7,400 nt of DNA from an uncultured Aquimonas sp. (GCA_946481615.1 CAMLOR010000162.1:1-7400); one strand, 5' to 3'. Numbered from the stretch's first letter, positions 1-5,877 are shown. Numbers and translations: made by a program. The notes: a model not told the origin generated them from the sequence alone.

Positions 1-797
1 TCCAGCGAGTTCTCGGTCTCGCGCGTGGCGCGTTCGGCGTCGTCGCCGACGTCGCGCACTTCCTCGCGCAGGTTGTCGATGGTCTGCTTGGATTCCTCGA
101 CCAGTTCGCTGCGCCAGTTCATCAGCTTCTGGCGGAAGTACTCGAGCTGCTGGGAGCTCATGTACTCCTCGTCGTTCGAGGGCTTGTAGCCGGACGGCAG
201 TTCGACGCGTTCGGGCAGGGCCGTGAGCGGGGCGGGCGGTTCGCCGTTGCCGATCGGGCGGGCCGGTTTCACGGCCTTGGCCTTGATGCCGGTGTCGCGC
301 ACCGCGGCGGGCGTGGCCTTGGCGGCGGCGGGCACCGCGCGTGCATTGGAGCTCGAAGTCATCGCATTCCCTGCGTTGGTGGATTCTTCCCTGCGCTCCG
401 GCGCGGCCTTCACGGGGGCGGCCTTGGCGGGAACGGGCTTGGCGGGCGCCTTGGCCGGCGCGGCCTTGGCAGGTGCCGGCTTCGCCGCGGCCTTGGCCGG
501 TACGGGCGCCGGCTTGGCGGCAGGCTTGACCAGCTTGGTGACGGCATTCGCCAGCCGTTTCACCACGCCAGGCGCAGGTTTGGCAGCGGGTTTGGCGGGG
601 GCAGGCCGGGACTTCGCGGCCGGCTTGGCCGGCGCCTTGGCCTTGGCGGCGGGCTTGGCGACAGGTTTGGGCTTGGCCGCAGGCTTGGCGGCCGGTTTGG
701 CCCTGGAGGCGGGCGCCTTGGCCCTGGCGACGGGCTTGGCGGGCTTCTTCGCCGGCTTGGCGGCCGGCTTTTTCGCGGATTTCGGTTTGGCTGCCAC
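1..797 (-). CDS. dksA: DksA-family RNA polymerase-binding regulator with Lys/Pro/Ala-rich N-terminal extension (3' end outside window)
   Basis: 265 codons are visible from a GTG start at 797-795; the gene leaves the window at base 1. The start is chosen because GAAAGG lies 9 nt upstream on the minus strand. Residues 1 to about 137 are almost only Lys, Pro and Ala in KPAAKPA-like repeats, resembling AlgP or histone H1 tails. Residues about 138-200 are a linker. From about residue 203 (GYKPSNDEEYMSSQQLEYFR) the sequence matches the DksA N-terminal helix and coiled coil. DksA binds the secondary channel of RNA polymerase and, with ppGpp, adjusts transcription of stable RNA and amino-acid genes. 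At the coiled-coil tip, E. coli D71 and D74 (DxxDxA) align with D252 and E255, so the second acidic residue is Glu here. The zinc-finger/C-terminal domain lies beyond the window, so zinc ligands cannot be checked. The extension is, from memory, usual in xanthomonad DksA. A shorter TraR/DksA paralogue cannot be excluded. Confidence 0.82.
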   Translation of the reverse strand, partial: MAAKPKSAKKPAAKPAKKPAKPVARAKAPASRAKPAAKPAAKPKPVAKPAAKAKAPAKPAAKSRPAPAKPAAKPAPGVVKRLANAVTKLVKPAAKPAPVPAKAAAKPAPAKAAPAKAPAKPVPAKAAPVKAAPERREESTNAGNAMTSSSNARAVPAAAKATPAAVRDTGIKAKAVKPARPIGNGEPPAPLTALPERVELPSGYKPSNDEEYMSSQQLEYFRQKLMNWRSELVEESKQTIDNLREEVRDVGDDAERATRETENSL

Positions 798-818
798 GAT
801 ATCTGGCCTTTCGATTCC

Positions 819-846
819 TTGAGCCTCAGCGGCCGCGTGTTATAGC
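819..846 (+). promoter_or_regulatory. Candidate sigma70 promoter for the yidD-pyrC-M23-srkA operon
   Basis: On the plus strand, TTGAGC (819-824) and TATAGC (841-846) are spaced by 16 bp, each matching 4 of 6 consensus positions. A start near 853 would give a leader of about 47 nt before yidD. Its -10 overlaps the -10 of the opposing promoter. It is weaker than the minus-strand candidate. Confidence 0.35.
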
Positions 847-867
847 TTGTTGCGATGACCGCGGCAA
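839..867 (-). promoter_or_regulatory. Candidate sigma70 promoter for the dksA-like gene
   Basis: On the minus strand, a -35 TTGCCG (867-862) is separated by exactly 17 bp from a -10 TATAAC (844-839). This predicts a start near 832 and a leader of about 35 nt before the GTG at 797. The -35 box lies within a symmetric GC block (ACCGCGGCAACCGCGGT, 858-874, on the plus strand) that could serve as an operator. Prediction by eye only. Confidence 0.5.
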
Positions 868-899
868 CCGCGGTTCTGCCTGCTGCGTAACTTCTGCCC

Positions 900-1109
900 G
901 TGGACTCCCCCGCCATCCTGCTCCTGCGCGGTTACAAGCGCTACATCAGCCCCTTGCTGGGACAGCACTGCCGTTTCTACCCGACCTGCTCGGAGTATGC
1001 GATGGAGGCCATCCGCCGCCACGGCCATCTGAAGGGCGGCCTGCTCGCGGCCAAGCGGCTGGCGCGCTGCCATCCACTGTGCGAGGGCGGATACGACCCG
1101 GTGCCGTAA
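900..1109 (+). CDS. yidD: Membrane protein insertion efficiency factor YidD
   Basis: A 69-residue protein with the hallmark YidD sequence: an amphipathic N-terminal segment ([15 protein letters not shown]), the [12 protein letters not shown] signature near residues 23-34, the HGHLKGG stretch and the ending [14 protein letters not shown]. YidD is a small inner-face membrane-associated protein thought to assist YidC-dependent insertion of membrane proteins. The start is GTG at 900, because an in-frame TAA at 888-890 leaves no upstream ATG or GTG. No strong Shine-Dalgarno is visible. It is usually found between rnpA and yidC near the origin. Here it instead leads an operon, 31 bp ahead of pyrC. 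It is slightly shorter than the usual 75-90 residues, mostly at the C-terminal end, but keeps all core motifs. Confidence 0.95.
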   Translation: MDSPAILLLRGYKRYISPLLGQHCRFYPTCSEYAMEAIRRHGHLKGGLLAAKRLARCHPLCEGGYDPVP

Positions 1110-1140
1110 ACTGGGCGACCCCTCGCTCCGGGATCGCCGC

Positions 1141-2490
1141 ATGTCCGACTGGCTCATCCGCAATGCGCGCCTCGTCAACGAAGGGCGCGAGTTCGAAGGC
1201 GATCTGCGCGTGCGCGGACAGCGCATCGAGGCGATCGGCAGCGGCCTTGCCGCGCGTCCCGGCGAACAGGTGCTCGACGCCGCCGGCCGCTGGCTGCTGC
1301 CGGGCATGGTCGACGACCAGGTGCATTTCCGCGAACCGGGCCTCGAACACAAGGGCGACCTCGCCACCGAATCGGCGGCCGCGGTCGCGGGCGGCATCAC
1401 CACGGTGATGGAAATGCCCAACACCAAACCGCCCACGCTCGACGCCGCCGCGCTGGAAGACAAATACCGCCGCGCGCAGGGCCGCTGCCGCACCAACTTC
1501 GCCTTCTACCTGGGCGGCAGCAACGACAATCTCGAGGGCATCCGCCGCCTCGATCCGAAGTCGGCGCCCGGCATCAAGGTGTTCATGGGCGCCTCCACCG
1601 GCAACATGCTGGTGGACGATCCCGTCGTGCTCGAAGGCATCTTCCGCGAAGCGCCCACGCCGATCATCACGCACTGCGAAGACACGCCGATGATCGACGC
1701 CAACCAGGCGGCGGCGCGCGCGAAGTTCGGCGACGACGTGCCGGTGTCGATGCACCCGGACATCCGTTCGCGCGAGGCCTGCCTGAAGTCGAGCCAGCTC
1801 GCGGTGTCGCTGGCGAAGAAGCACGGCACGCGGCTGCACGTGCTGCACATCAGTACCGCGGACGAACTGGCGCTGTTCGAGCCCGGCCCGCTGCTGCGCG
1901 GCGATGGCACGAGGAAGCGCATCACGGCGGAAACCTGCGTGCACTTCCTGCGCTTCGACCGCGCCGATTACGCCACGCGCGGCAACTTCATCAAGTGCAA
2001 CCCGGCGATCAAGGACGCCAGCGACCGCGAAGCGCTGCTGCGCGCGCTGGCCGACGGTCGCCTCGACGTGCTTGCCACCGATCACGCGCCGCACACGCTG
2101 GCGGAAAAGGAGCAACCCTATCTCGCCGCCCCGTCCGGCCTGCCGCTGGTGCAGGAAGCGCTGGTCGCGGCGCTCGAATGCGTGCACGAAGGCGCGTTCG
2201 GCGTGGCGATGGTGGTCGAGAAATTCGCGCACGCGCCCGCGACGCTGTTCGACGTGGCCGGACGCGGCTTCCTGCGCGAGGGTTATTTCGCCGATCTGGT
2301 GCTGGTCGACCGCGACGATCCCTACACCGTCGAGCGCGCCAACGTGCTGTCGAAGTGCGGCTGGTCGCCGTTCGAGGGCACGCGTTTCCGCTCGCGCATC
2401 GCAGCCACCTGGGTGAACGGCGAACTGGCGTGGGATGGCAGGCGGCTGGTGAACGATCCTGCGGGGCAGCGGCTGGAGTTCGCGCGATGA
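1141..2490 (+). CDS. pyrC: Dihydroorotase (pyrimidine biosynthesis, amidohydrolase superfamily)
   Basis: A 449-residue cytoplasmic metalloenzyme that reversibly cyclises N-carbamoyl-aspartate to dihydroorotate, the third step of de novo UMP synthesis. The amidohydrolase pattern is complete: DDQVHFREPG (residues 58-67), MPNTKPP (92-98), GIKVFMG with the probable carboxylated Lys146, ITHCE (His178), VLHIS (His236) and ATDHAPH (Asp314). The first His of the usual HxH metal pair is Gln60 (QVH). As I recall, this marks the Bacteroidetes/Xanthomonas subtype rather than inactivation, because all other ligands and the REPG substrate loop are intact. The ATG at 1141 is preceded by GGGA about 8 nt upstream. 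The stop TGA overlaps the next start (ATGA), implying translational coupling. The length fits class I/III dihydroorotases. Allantoinase or hydantoinase is less likely given the REPG and MPNT motifs. Confidence 0.93.
   Translation: MSDWLIRNARLVNEGREFEGDLRVRGQRIEAIGSGLAARPGEQVLDAAGRWLLPGMVDDQVHFREPGLEHKGDLATESAAAVAGGITTVMEMPNTKPPTLDAAALEDKYRRAQGRCRTNFAFYLGGSNDNLEGIRRLDPKSAPGIKVFMGASTGNMLVDDPVVLEGIFREAPTPIITHCEDTPMIDANQAAARAKFGDDVPVSMHPDIRSREACLKSSQLAVSLAKKHGTRLHVLHISTADELALFEPGPLLRGDGTRKRITAETCVHFLRFDRADYATRGNFIKCNPAIKDASDREALLRALADGRLDVLATDHAPHTLAEKEQPYLAAPSGLPLVQEALVAALECVHEGAFGVAMVVEKFAHAPATLFDVAGRGFLREGYFADLVLVDRDDPYTVERANVLSKCGWSPFEGTRFRSRIAATWVNGELAWDGRRLVNDPAGQRLEFAR
2475..2478 (+). promoter_or_regulatory. 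Ribosome binding site fixing the start of the M23 peptidase gene
   Basis: GGAG sits 8 nt before the ATG at 2487, inside the end of pyrC. This supports the upstream ATGA-overlap start over the in-frame GTG at 2583, which has no Shine-Dalgarno. The choice matters because the repeat cluster then lies inside the coding region. Confidence 0.7.
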
Positions 2491-3416
2491 GCCGCCGCCG
2501 TACCCGCGAAGGCGGGGACCCAGATGCGACCGCATCCCGTCGTTCCCGCGCAGGCGGGAACCCAGGTGCGCGCGCTTCCGATGTGCCTCGCACCTGGATT
2601 CCCGCCTTCGCGGGAACGACGTTGGCGCTGCTGCTCGCCATTGGTCACGCACACGCCGCGAAAATCCTCACGCAAGTCCCGCACCAGGTCTCCCAGGGCC
2701 AGCTCGTCATCGGCCAGACCTCGCCCGGCGCCCACATCGCCTACGAGCGCCGGCAGATCACCGCCGACGCGCAGGGCCGCTTCGCCTTCGGCGTCGGGCG
2801 CGACGATACGCGCCGCATCGAACTGGACGTGCGTCATCCGAACGGCGCGCTGGAGATCGTCGAGATCGACATCCTGACGCGCGACTGGCCGGTCGAACGC
2901 GTCGACGGCGTGCCGCCCCAGACCGTCGATCCGCCGCCCGAGATCGCCGCACGCATTGCACGCGAGCAGGCCGCGGTCGCGAAGGCGCGCGAGCGCAGCG
3001 ACGCCCGCAGCGATTTCGCCGAAGGTTTCGTGTGGCCGGTGCAGGGCCGCGTCAGCGGCCGCTTCGGGCGCCAGCGCATCTACAACGGCACGCCGGCCGC
3101 GCCGCATTCGGGCACCGACGTCGCGGCACCCGCCGGCACACCGCTGCACGCGCCCGCGGCGGGCGTCGTGACCTTCGCCGAACCCGCGCTCTATCTCACC
3201 GGCGGTACGCTGCTGATCGATCACGGCCAGGGCGTATCGAGCGCTTTCCTGCATCTGTCCGCGATCGACGTGAAGGTGGGCGATCGCGTGGAGCAAGGGC
3301 AGAAGCTGGGCGAGGTCGGAGCCACCGGCAGAGCCACCGGCCCGCACATGCATTGGGGGCTGAACTGGTATGACGTGCGGCTCGATCCCGAACTGATCGC
3401 GCCGCCCATGCGATGA
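2487..3416 (+). CDS. Secreted M23 (LytM-type) zinc metallopeptidase
   Basis: A 309-residue protein. Residues about 34-58 form a signal peptide (hydrophobic WIPAFAGTTLALLLAIG, then HAHA and a likely cut before A/K). An N-terminal beta-rich domain follows (60-135), then a Pro/Ala/Arg linker with a helical stretch (145-180), then the M23 domain (about 182-305). The catalytic set is complete: His207 and Asp211 (HSGTD), His256, His287 and His289 (GPHMHWG). By analogy to LytM, zinc is held by H207, D211 and H289. Family members cut peptidoglycan peptide cross-links or act in cell-wall remodelling in the periplasm; the exact substrate is not deducible. The start is the ATGA overlap with pyrC, backed by a good Shine-Dalgarno. 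The 40 residues before the LALLLAIG core are encoded by a palindromic repeat cluster (see the repeat entry), which is abnormal. The stop overlaps srkA by ATGA. Confidence 0.92.
   Translation: MSRRRTREGGDPDATASRRSRAGGNPGARASDVPRTWIPAFAGTTLALLLAIGHAHAAKILTQVPHQVSQGQLVIGQTSPGAHIAYERRQITADAQGRFAFGVGRDDTRRIELDVRHPNGALEIVEIDILTRDWPVERVDGVPPQTVDPPPEIAARIAREQAAVAKARERSDARSDFAEGFVWPVQGRVSGRFGRQRIYNGTPAAPHSGTDVAAPAGTPLHAPAAGVVTFAEPALYLTGGTLLIDHGQGVSSAFLHLSAIDVKVGDRVEQGQKLGEVGATGRATGPHMHWGLNWYDVRLDPELIAPPMR
2499..2621 (+). repeat. REP/dRS3-like palindromic repeat cluster inserted in the peptidase signal-peptide coding region
   Basis: Three related units are visible. Unit 1 (2499-2528) has the core CCCGCGAAGGCGGG. 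Unit 2 (2538-2570) has the core TTCCCGCGCAGGCGGGAA. Unit 3 (2589-2621) is the reverse complement of unit 2, with only 2 mismatches over 33 bp. Units 2 and 3 thus form a large imperfect palindrome around an 18-nt loop, and each unit also folds on itself (CCCGC/GCGGG). The sequence matches the widespread proteobacterial repeat whose translations read S-R-x-x-G-N-P and W-I-P-A-F-A-G-T-T. It resembles Neisseria dRS3-type and REP elements. The cluster stays open in the peptidase frame. No transposase or clear target duplication is seen. Confidence 0.85.
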
Positions 3417-4408
3417 GCGACGACGAAGACGGCGACGACACCCCGTATGCCGATCTCGATCACCAGTTGGTGATCGACGCCGTCGAAGCGCTCGGCCACC
3501 GCTGCGACGGCCGCGTGCTGGCGCTCAACAGCTACGAGAACCGCGTCTATCGCGTCGGGCGCGAAGATGCGCCGCCGCTGGTGGCGAAATTCTACCGGCC
3601 GGGTCGCTGGACCGACGCCGCCATCCTCGAAGAACACGCCTTCTCGCACGAGCTGGCCGAGGCGGATCTGCCGGTGGTGGCGCCGCTCGCCGAGGGCGGC
3701 GAGACGCTGCACTGGTTCGACGGCTACCGTTTCGCGCTGTTCCCCACGCAGGGCGGCCACGCGCCGGAACTGGAGAAGCGCGACACGCTCGTGCGTCTGG
3801 GCCAGACGCTCGCGCGCATGCACACGGTCGGCGCGCGCGGGCCGTTCGAGCATCGCGGCGCCCTCGATCTGGAAACGCACGCCTTCGCGCCGGTCGATTT
3901 CCTGCTCGACGAAGGCTGGATCCCGCCCGAGCTGGAAACGGCCTTCGAGCAACTCACCGATGCGCTTTTCGATCATCTCGAGAACGCCTGGGACCGCGCC
4001 GCGGATTTCGCCAGGTTGCGCCTGCACGGCGATTGTCATCCCGGCAACATCCTGTGGCGGGACGATCACGCGCATTTCGTCGATCTCGACGACTGCCTGA
4101 GCGGCCCCGCCGTGCAGGATCTGTGGATGCTGCTGTCGGGCAGCACGGCGGATCAACGCAGGCAACTGGGCTGGCTGATGGAAGGCTACCGCAGCTTCCG
4201 CGATTTCGACCGCCGCGAATGGGCGCTGGTCGAAACGCTGCGAACGGTGCGCCTGCTGCATTTCAACGGCTGGGTCGCGCGCCGTTGGCACGATCCGGCG
4301 TTTCCGCGCGCCTTCCCGTGGTTCGAGGACAACCGCCACTGGGAAACGGTGATCCTGCAGTTGAAGGAACAACTCTCCGCCCTGCAGGAACCGCCCTCGC
4401 TCGCCTGA
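3413..4408 (+). CDS. srkA: Stress response serine/threonine kinase SrkA (YihE/RdoA family)
   Basis: A 331-residue cytoplasmic kinase close in length to E. coli SrkA (328). Matching blocks include LNSYENRVY (38-46), VAKFYRPGRW with the ATP-binding Lys59 (57-66), the catalytic loop LHGDCHPGNILWR with Asp207 (204-216), the metal-binding FVDLDD (222-227, first Asp at 224), GPAVQDLWMLL (231-241) and the late RRWHDPAFPRAFPW (290-303). SrkA is an APH-fold Ser/Thr protein kinase that counters stress-induced death in E. coli, where it lies upstream of dsbA and is Cpx-controlled. Here it instead follows pyrC and the peptidase in an operon with an ATGA overlap. The first 12 residues are very acidic (DDEDGDD). 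The stop is 4 bp from the stop of the convergent cyclase gene, so no separate terminator fits between them. Confidence 0.95.
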   Translation: MSDDEDGDDTPYADLDHQLVIDAVEALGHRCDGRVLALNSYENRVYRVGREDAPPLVAKFYRPGRWTDAAILEEHAFSHELAEADLPVVAPLAEGGETLHWFDGYRFALFPTQGGHAPELEKRDTLVRLGQTLARMHTVGARGPFEHRGALDLETHAFAPVDFLLDEGWIPPELETAFEQLTDALFDHLENAWDRAADFARLRLHGDCHPGNILWRDDHAHFVDLDDCLSGPAVQDLWMLLSGSTADQRRQLGWLMEGYRSFRDFDRREWALVETLRTVRLLHFNGWVARRWHDPAFPRAFPWFEDNRHWETVILQLKEQLSALQEPPSLA

Positions 4409-4412
4409 GGGC

Positions 4413-5516
4413 TCAGCCGGCGCCGGCCTGTTCCGCTTCGCGCGTGCCGGCCGGCGCGCGCACCGCGATGCGGTTGCGGCCCGCGGCCTTGGCGTCGTAC
4501 AGCGCACCGTCGGCCTGCCGCAGCCAGGCGTCGAGATCGGCGAAGGCCGGATCGTAGACGGCCGCTCCCACGCTGACCGTGACGTGCAAACCGGGCGCCT
4601 CCTCGAAGCGCTCTTCCTCGACGCGCCGGCGCAAGCGCTCGGCCGGCACGCGGATGTCGGGCGGGTTCACTTCCACCAGCACCGCGCCGAACTCGTCGCC
4701 GCCGAAGCGTCCGGGCGTGTCGACTTCGCGCAGGTTCTGGCGCATCAGCCCGGCGATGCGGCGGATCACCAGATCGCCGACGGGATGGCCCCAGCGATCG
4801 TTGATCTTCTTGAAATCGTCGATGTCGACCAGCAACAGCGCCGAATGGCGTCTGGTGCGGCGCGCACGCAGGAATTCCTGTTGCGCCATCTCTTCCCAGT
4901 TGGCGCGGTTCGACAGGCCGGTGAGACCGTCGGTGCGGCTGTACTGATCGAGCAAGCGGTTCTGCCGCACCACTTTGCGCGCCAGGGCATAAGCCGCGAA
5001 GCTGATGCCGATGGGATAGGCGAAAAGAAACGGCAACGTGCACAACGCCACCGTCATCGAACTGGGCACATCGAGCGGAAAACCCAGGGCGCTCCAGGTG
5101 AGCGCGAATGCGGCGCCCTGCGCCAGCGTGGTGCGGGCCAGGAACCGCCAGCCGCCGACGCCGACCTTGTCGGCCGCCATCATCGCGACGATCGCCGCGC
5201 TCGGAACCAAGTCCAGTTGCATCACCGCGACCCAGAAACCGCCGATGACCGAATCGAACAGCAGGTTGCGCAATTCGGTGCGTTGCGGATGGAGGCTGCG
5301 GCGGGCGAAGACGAAGGCCAGCGTCGGCCACACCAGCGCGGTGAAGACGAGCGCCACCCAGGCCCACGCCGGCGCCGCGTCCTCGTACAGCACGGCCGCC
5401 ACCGCCAGGCAGCCCGACATCAGGCCGAGCGCGCGCAAGCGGTAGATGCGCGCGACGAACCGCTGGCCTTCCACGCGCTGGTCGTATCGGCGGGGCGGGA
5501 CGGGGTCCGGCGTCAT
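4413..5516 (-). CDS. MASE2-GGDEF diguanylate cyclase (membrane-bound)
   Basis: A 367-residue protein that should make cyclic di-GMP from two GTP at the inner membrane, favouring biofilm over motility. Residues about 18-185 fit the MASE2 sensor (RIYRLRALGLMSG, FARRSLHPQRTELRNLLFDSVIGG), with five or six hydrophobic segments. The GGDEF domain spans about 190-352. It contains DGLTGLSNR (196-204), DIDDFKKIND (231-240), the intact active site GGDEF (272-276) and an intact inhibitory RxxD I-site five residues before it (R263-D266), so feedback inhibition by product is expected. SVGAAVY and the late DxALYxAKxxGRN block complete it. The start is ATG 5516; an open frame continues upstream to 5660, but that sequence does not look like the family and would overlap the divergent small ORF. 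No strong Shine-Dalgarno is visible (GGGG is too close). There is no EAL domain. Layout resembles E. coli DgcC/AdrA. Confidence 0.93.
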   Translation of the reverse strand: MTPDPVPPRRYDQRVEGQRFVARIYRLRALGLMSGCLAVAAVLYEDAAPAWAWVALVFTALVWPTLAFVFARRSLHPQRTELRNLLFDSVIGGFWVAVMQLDLVPSAAIVAMMAADKVGVGGWRFLARTTLAQGAAFALTWSALGFPLDVPSSMTVALCTLPFLFAYPIGISFAAYALARKVVRQNRLLDQYSRTDGLTGLSNRANWEEMAQQEFLRARRTRRHSALLLVDIDDFKKINDRWGHPVGDLVIRRIAGLMRQNLREVDTPGRFGGDEFGAVLVEVNPPDIRVPAERLRRRVEEERFEEAPGLHVTVSVGAAVYDPAFADLDAWLRQADGALYDAKAAGRNRIAVRAPAGTREAEQAGAG

Positions 5517-5569
5517 GCCCCGAGGATAGCCCACGGTTGCGTCCGCCTGCCGTGCGGCCGCGTGGGGGA

Positions 5570-5594
5570 AATCCCCTGCGTCGACGGGGGGATT
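5570..5594. promoter_or_regulatory. Dyad-symmetric element between the cyclase gene and the small ORF
   Basis: Arms AATCCCC (5570-5576) and GGGGATT (5588-5594) are perfect inverted repeats around an 11-nt centre that holds the palindrome CGTCGACG. The element lies in the 142-bp divergent region between the cyclase start (5516) and the ORF start (5659), where an operator would be expected. No convincing -35/-10 pair was found next to it, so function is only a guess. Confidence 0.3.
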
Positions 5595-5644
5595 GTCCCG
5601 ATGCCGCCCGCCCGGTGCGCGCGCATGATGGCCGCGTGCACTGC

Positions 5645-5650
5645 AAGGAG
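5645..5650 (+). promoter_or_regulatory. Strong ribosome binding site (AAGGAG) of the small ORF
   Basis: AAGGAG, six bases of ideal anti-16S complementarity, ends 8 nt before the ATG at 5659. It is the best Shine-Dalgarno in the window and the main argument that the short downstream ORF is translated. A second ATG at 5654 is only 3 nt away and therefore less likely. Confidence 0.6.
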
Positions 5651-5658
5651 CGCATGCC

Positions 5659-5820
5659 ATGTCGAATCGGACGCCGCGCGGTACTTATCCCGGAACCCGG
5701 AAGTTCCAGCGCCTGCACCTGCGCCGGTTCGATGCGGGCATCGCCGCCAACGATCCCGTGGCGCCGGGCGGATCCGGGCCGCAGGCCGGCAAGGACGGCC
5801 TCGATCGCCGGACACGCTGA
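5659..5820 (+). CDS. Small basic hypothetical protein (53 residues)
   Basis: I do not recognise this protein. It is 53 residues from ATG 5659 to TGA 5818-5820. Support is an AAGGAG Shine-Dalgarno at ideal distance and GC-ending codons in about four of five positions, consistent with neighbouring real genes. The N-terminal half is rich in Arg/Lys with aromatics (RTPRGTYPGTRKFQRLHLRRF). The C-terminal half is Gly/Pro/Ala-rich and polar (DPVAPGGSGPQAGKD). It has no Cys, no signal peptide and no membrane segment, so it looks like a soluble, basic, possibly nucleic-acid- or protein-binding peptide. It is divergent from the cyclase and lies 103 bp ahead of the exported protein gene. A small 6-bp stem (GCGCGA/TCGCGC, 5822-5840) follows the stop without a T-run. 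It could be a chance ORF. Confidence 0.55.
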   Translation: MSNRTPRGTYPGTRKFQRLHLRRFDAGIAANDPVAPGGSGPQAGKDGLDRRTR

Positions 5821-5877
5821 CGCGCGACTGACCATCGCGCCGCGCCGGAGCCACGCAACCTGTACGGCCGTGGGGTC

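Noticed and set aside
223..822. 199-codon plus-strand frame rich in Ala/Gly/Leu
   Set aside because: It is the complement of the Lys/Pro/Ala repeat of the DksA tail; low complexity explains the long open frame.
2499..2621. CRISPR-like interpretation of the repeat units
   Set aside because: Units are inverted and direct palindromes with irregular short gaps, no regular spacers and no cas genes.
946..2652. 568-codon open frame on the minus strand opposite yidD, pyrC and the peptidase start
   Set aside because: Composition is His/Arg/Ala-rich, typical of the antisense of GC-rich genes. The plus strand carries unmistakable family proteins over the same span.
5524..5529. TATCCT on the minus strand as the cyclase -10 box
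   Set aside because: It lies only 8 nt before the ATG and has no matching -35 at 16-18 bp.
4584..5831. 415-codon plus-strand frame opposite the cyclase
   Set aside because: His/Arg/Gln-rich antisense frame; the minus strand encodes an intact MASE2-GGDEF protein.
5822..5840. Stem GCGCGA/TCGCGC just after the small ORF as a terminator
   Set aside because: Only 6 bp with no T-run; too weak to call as a separate feature.
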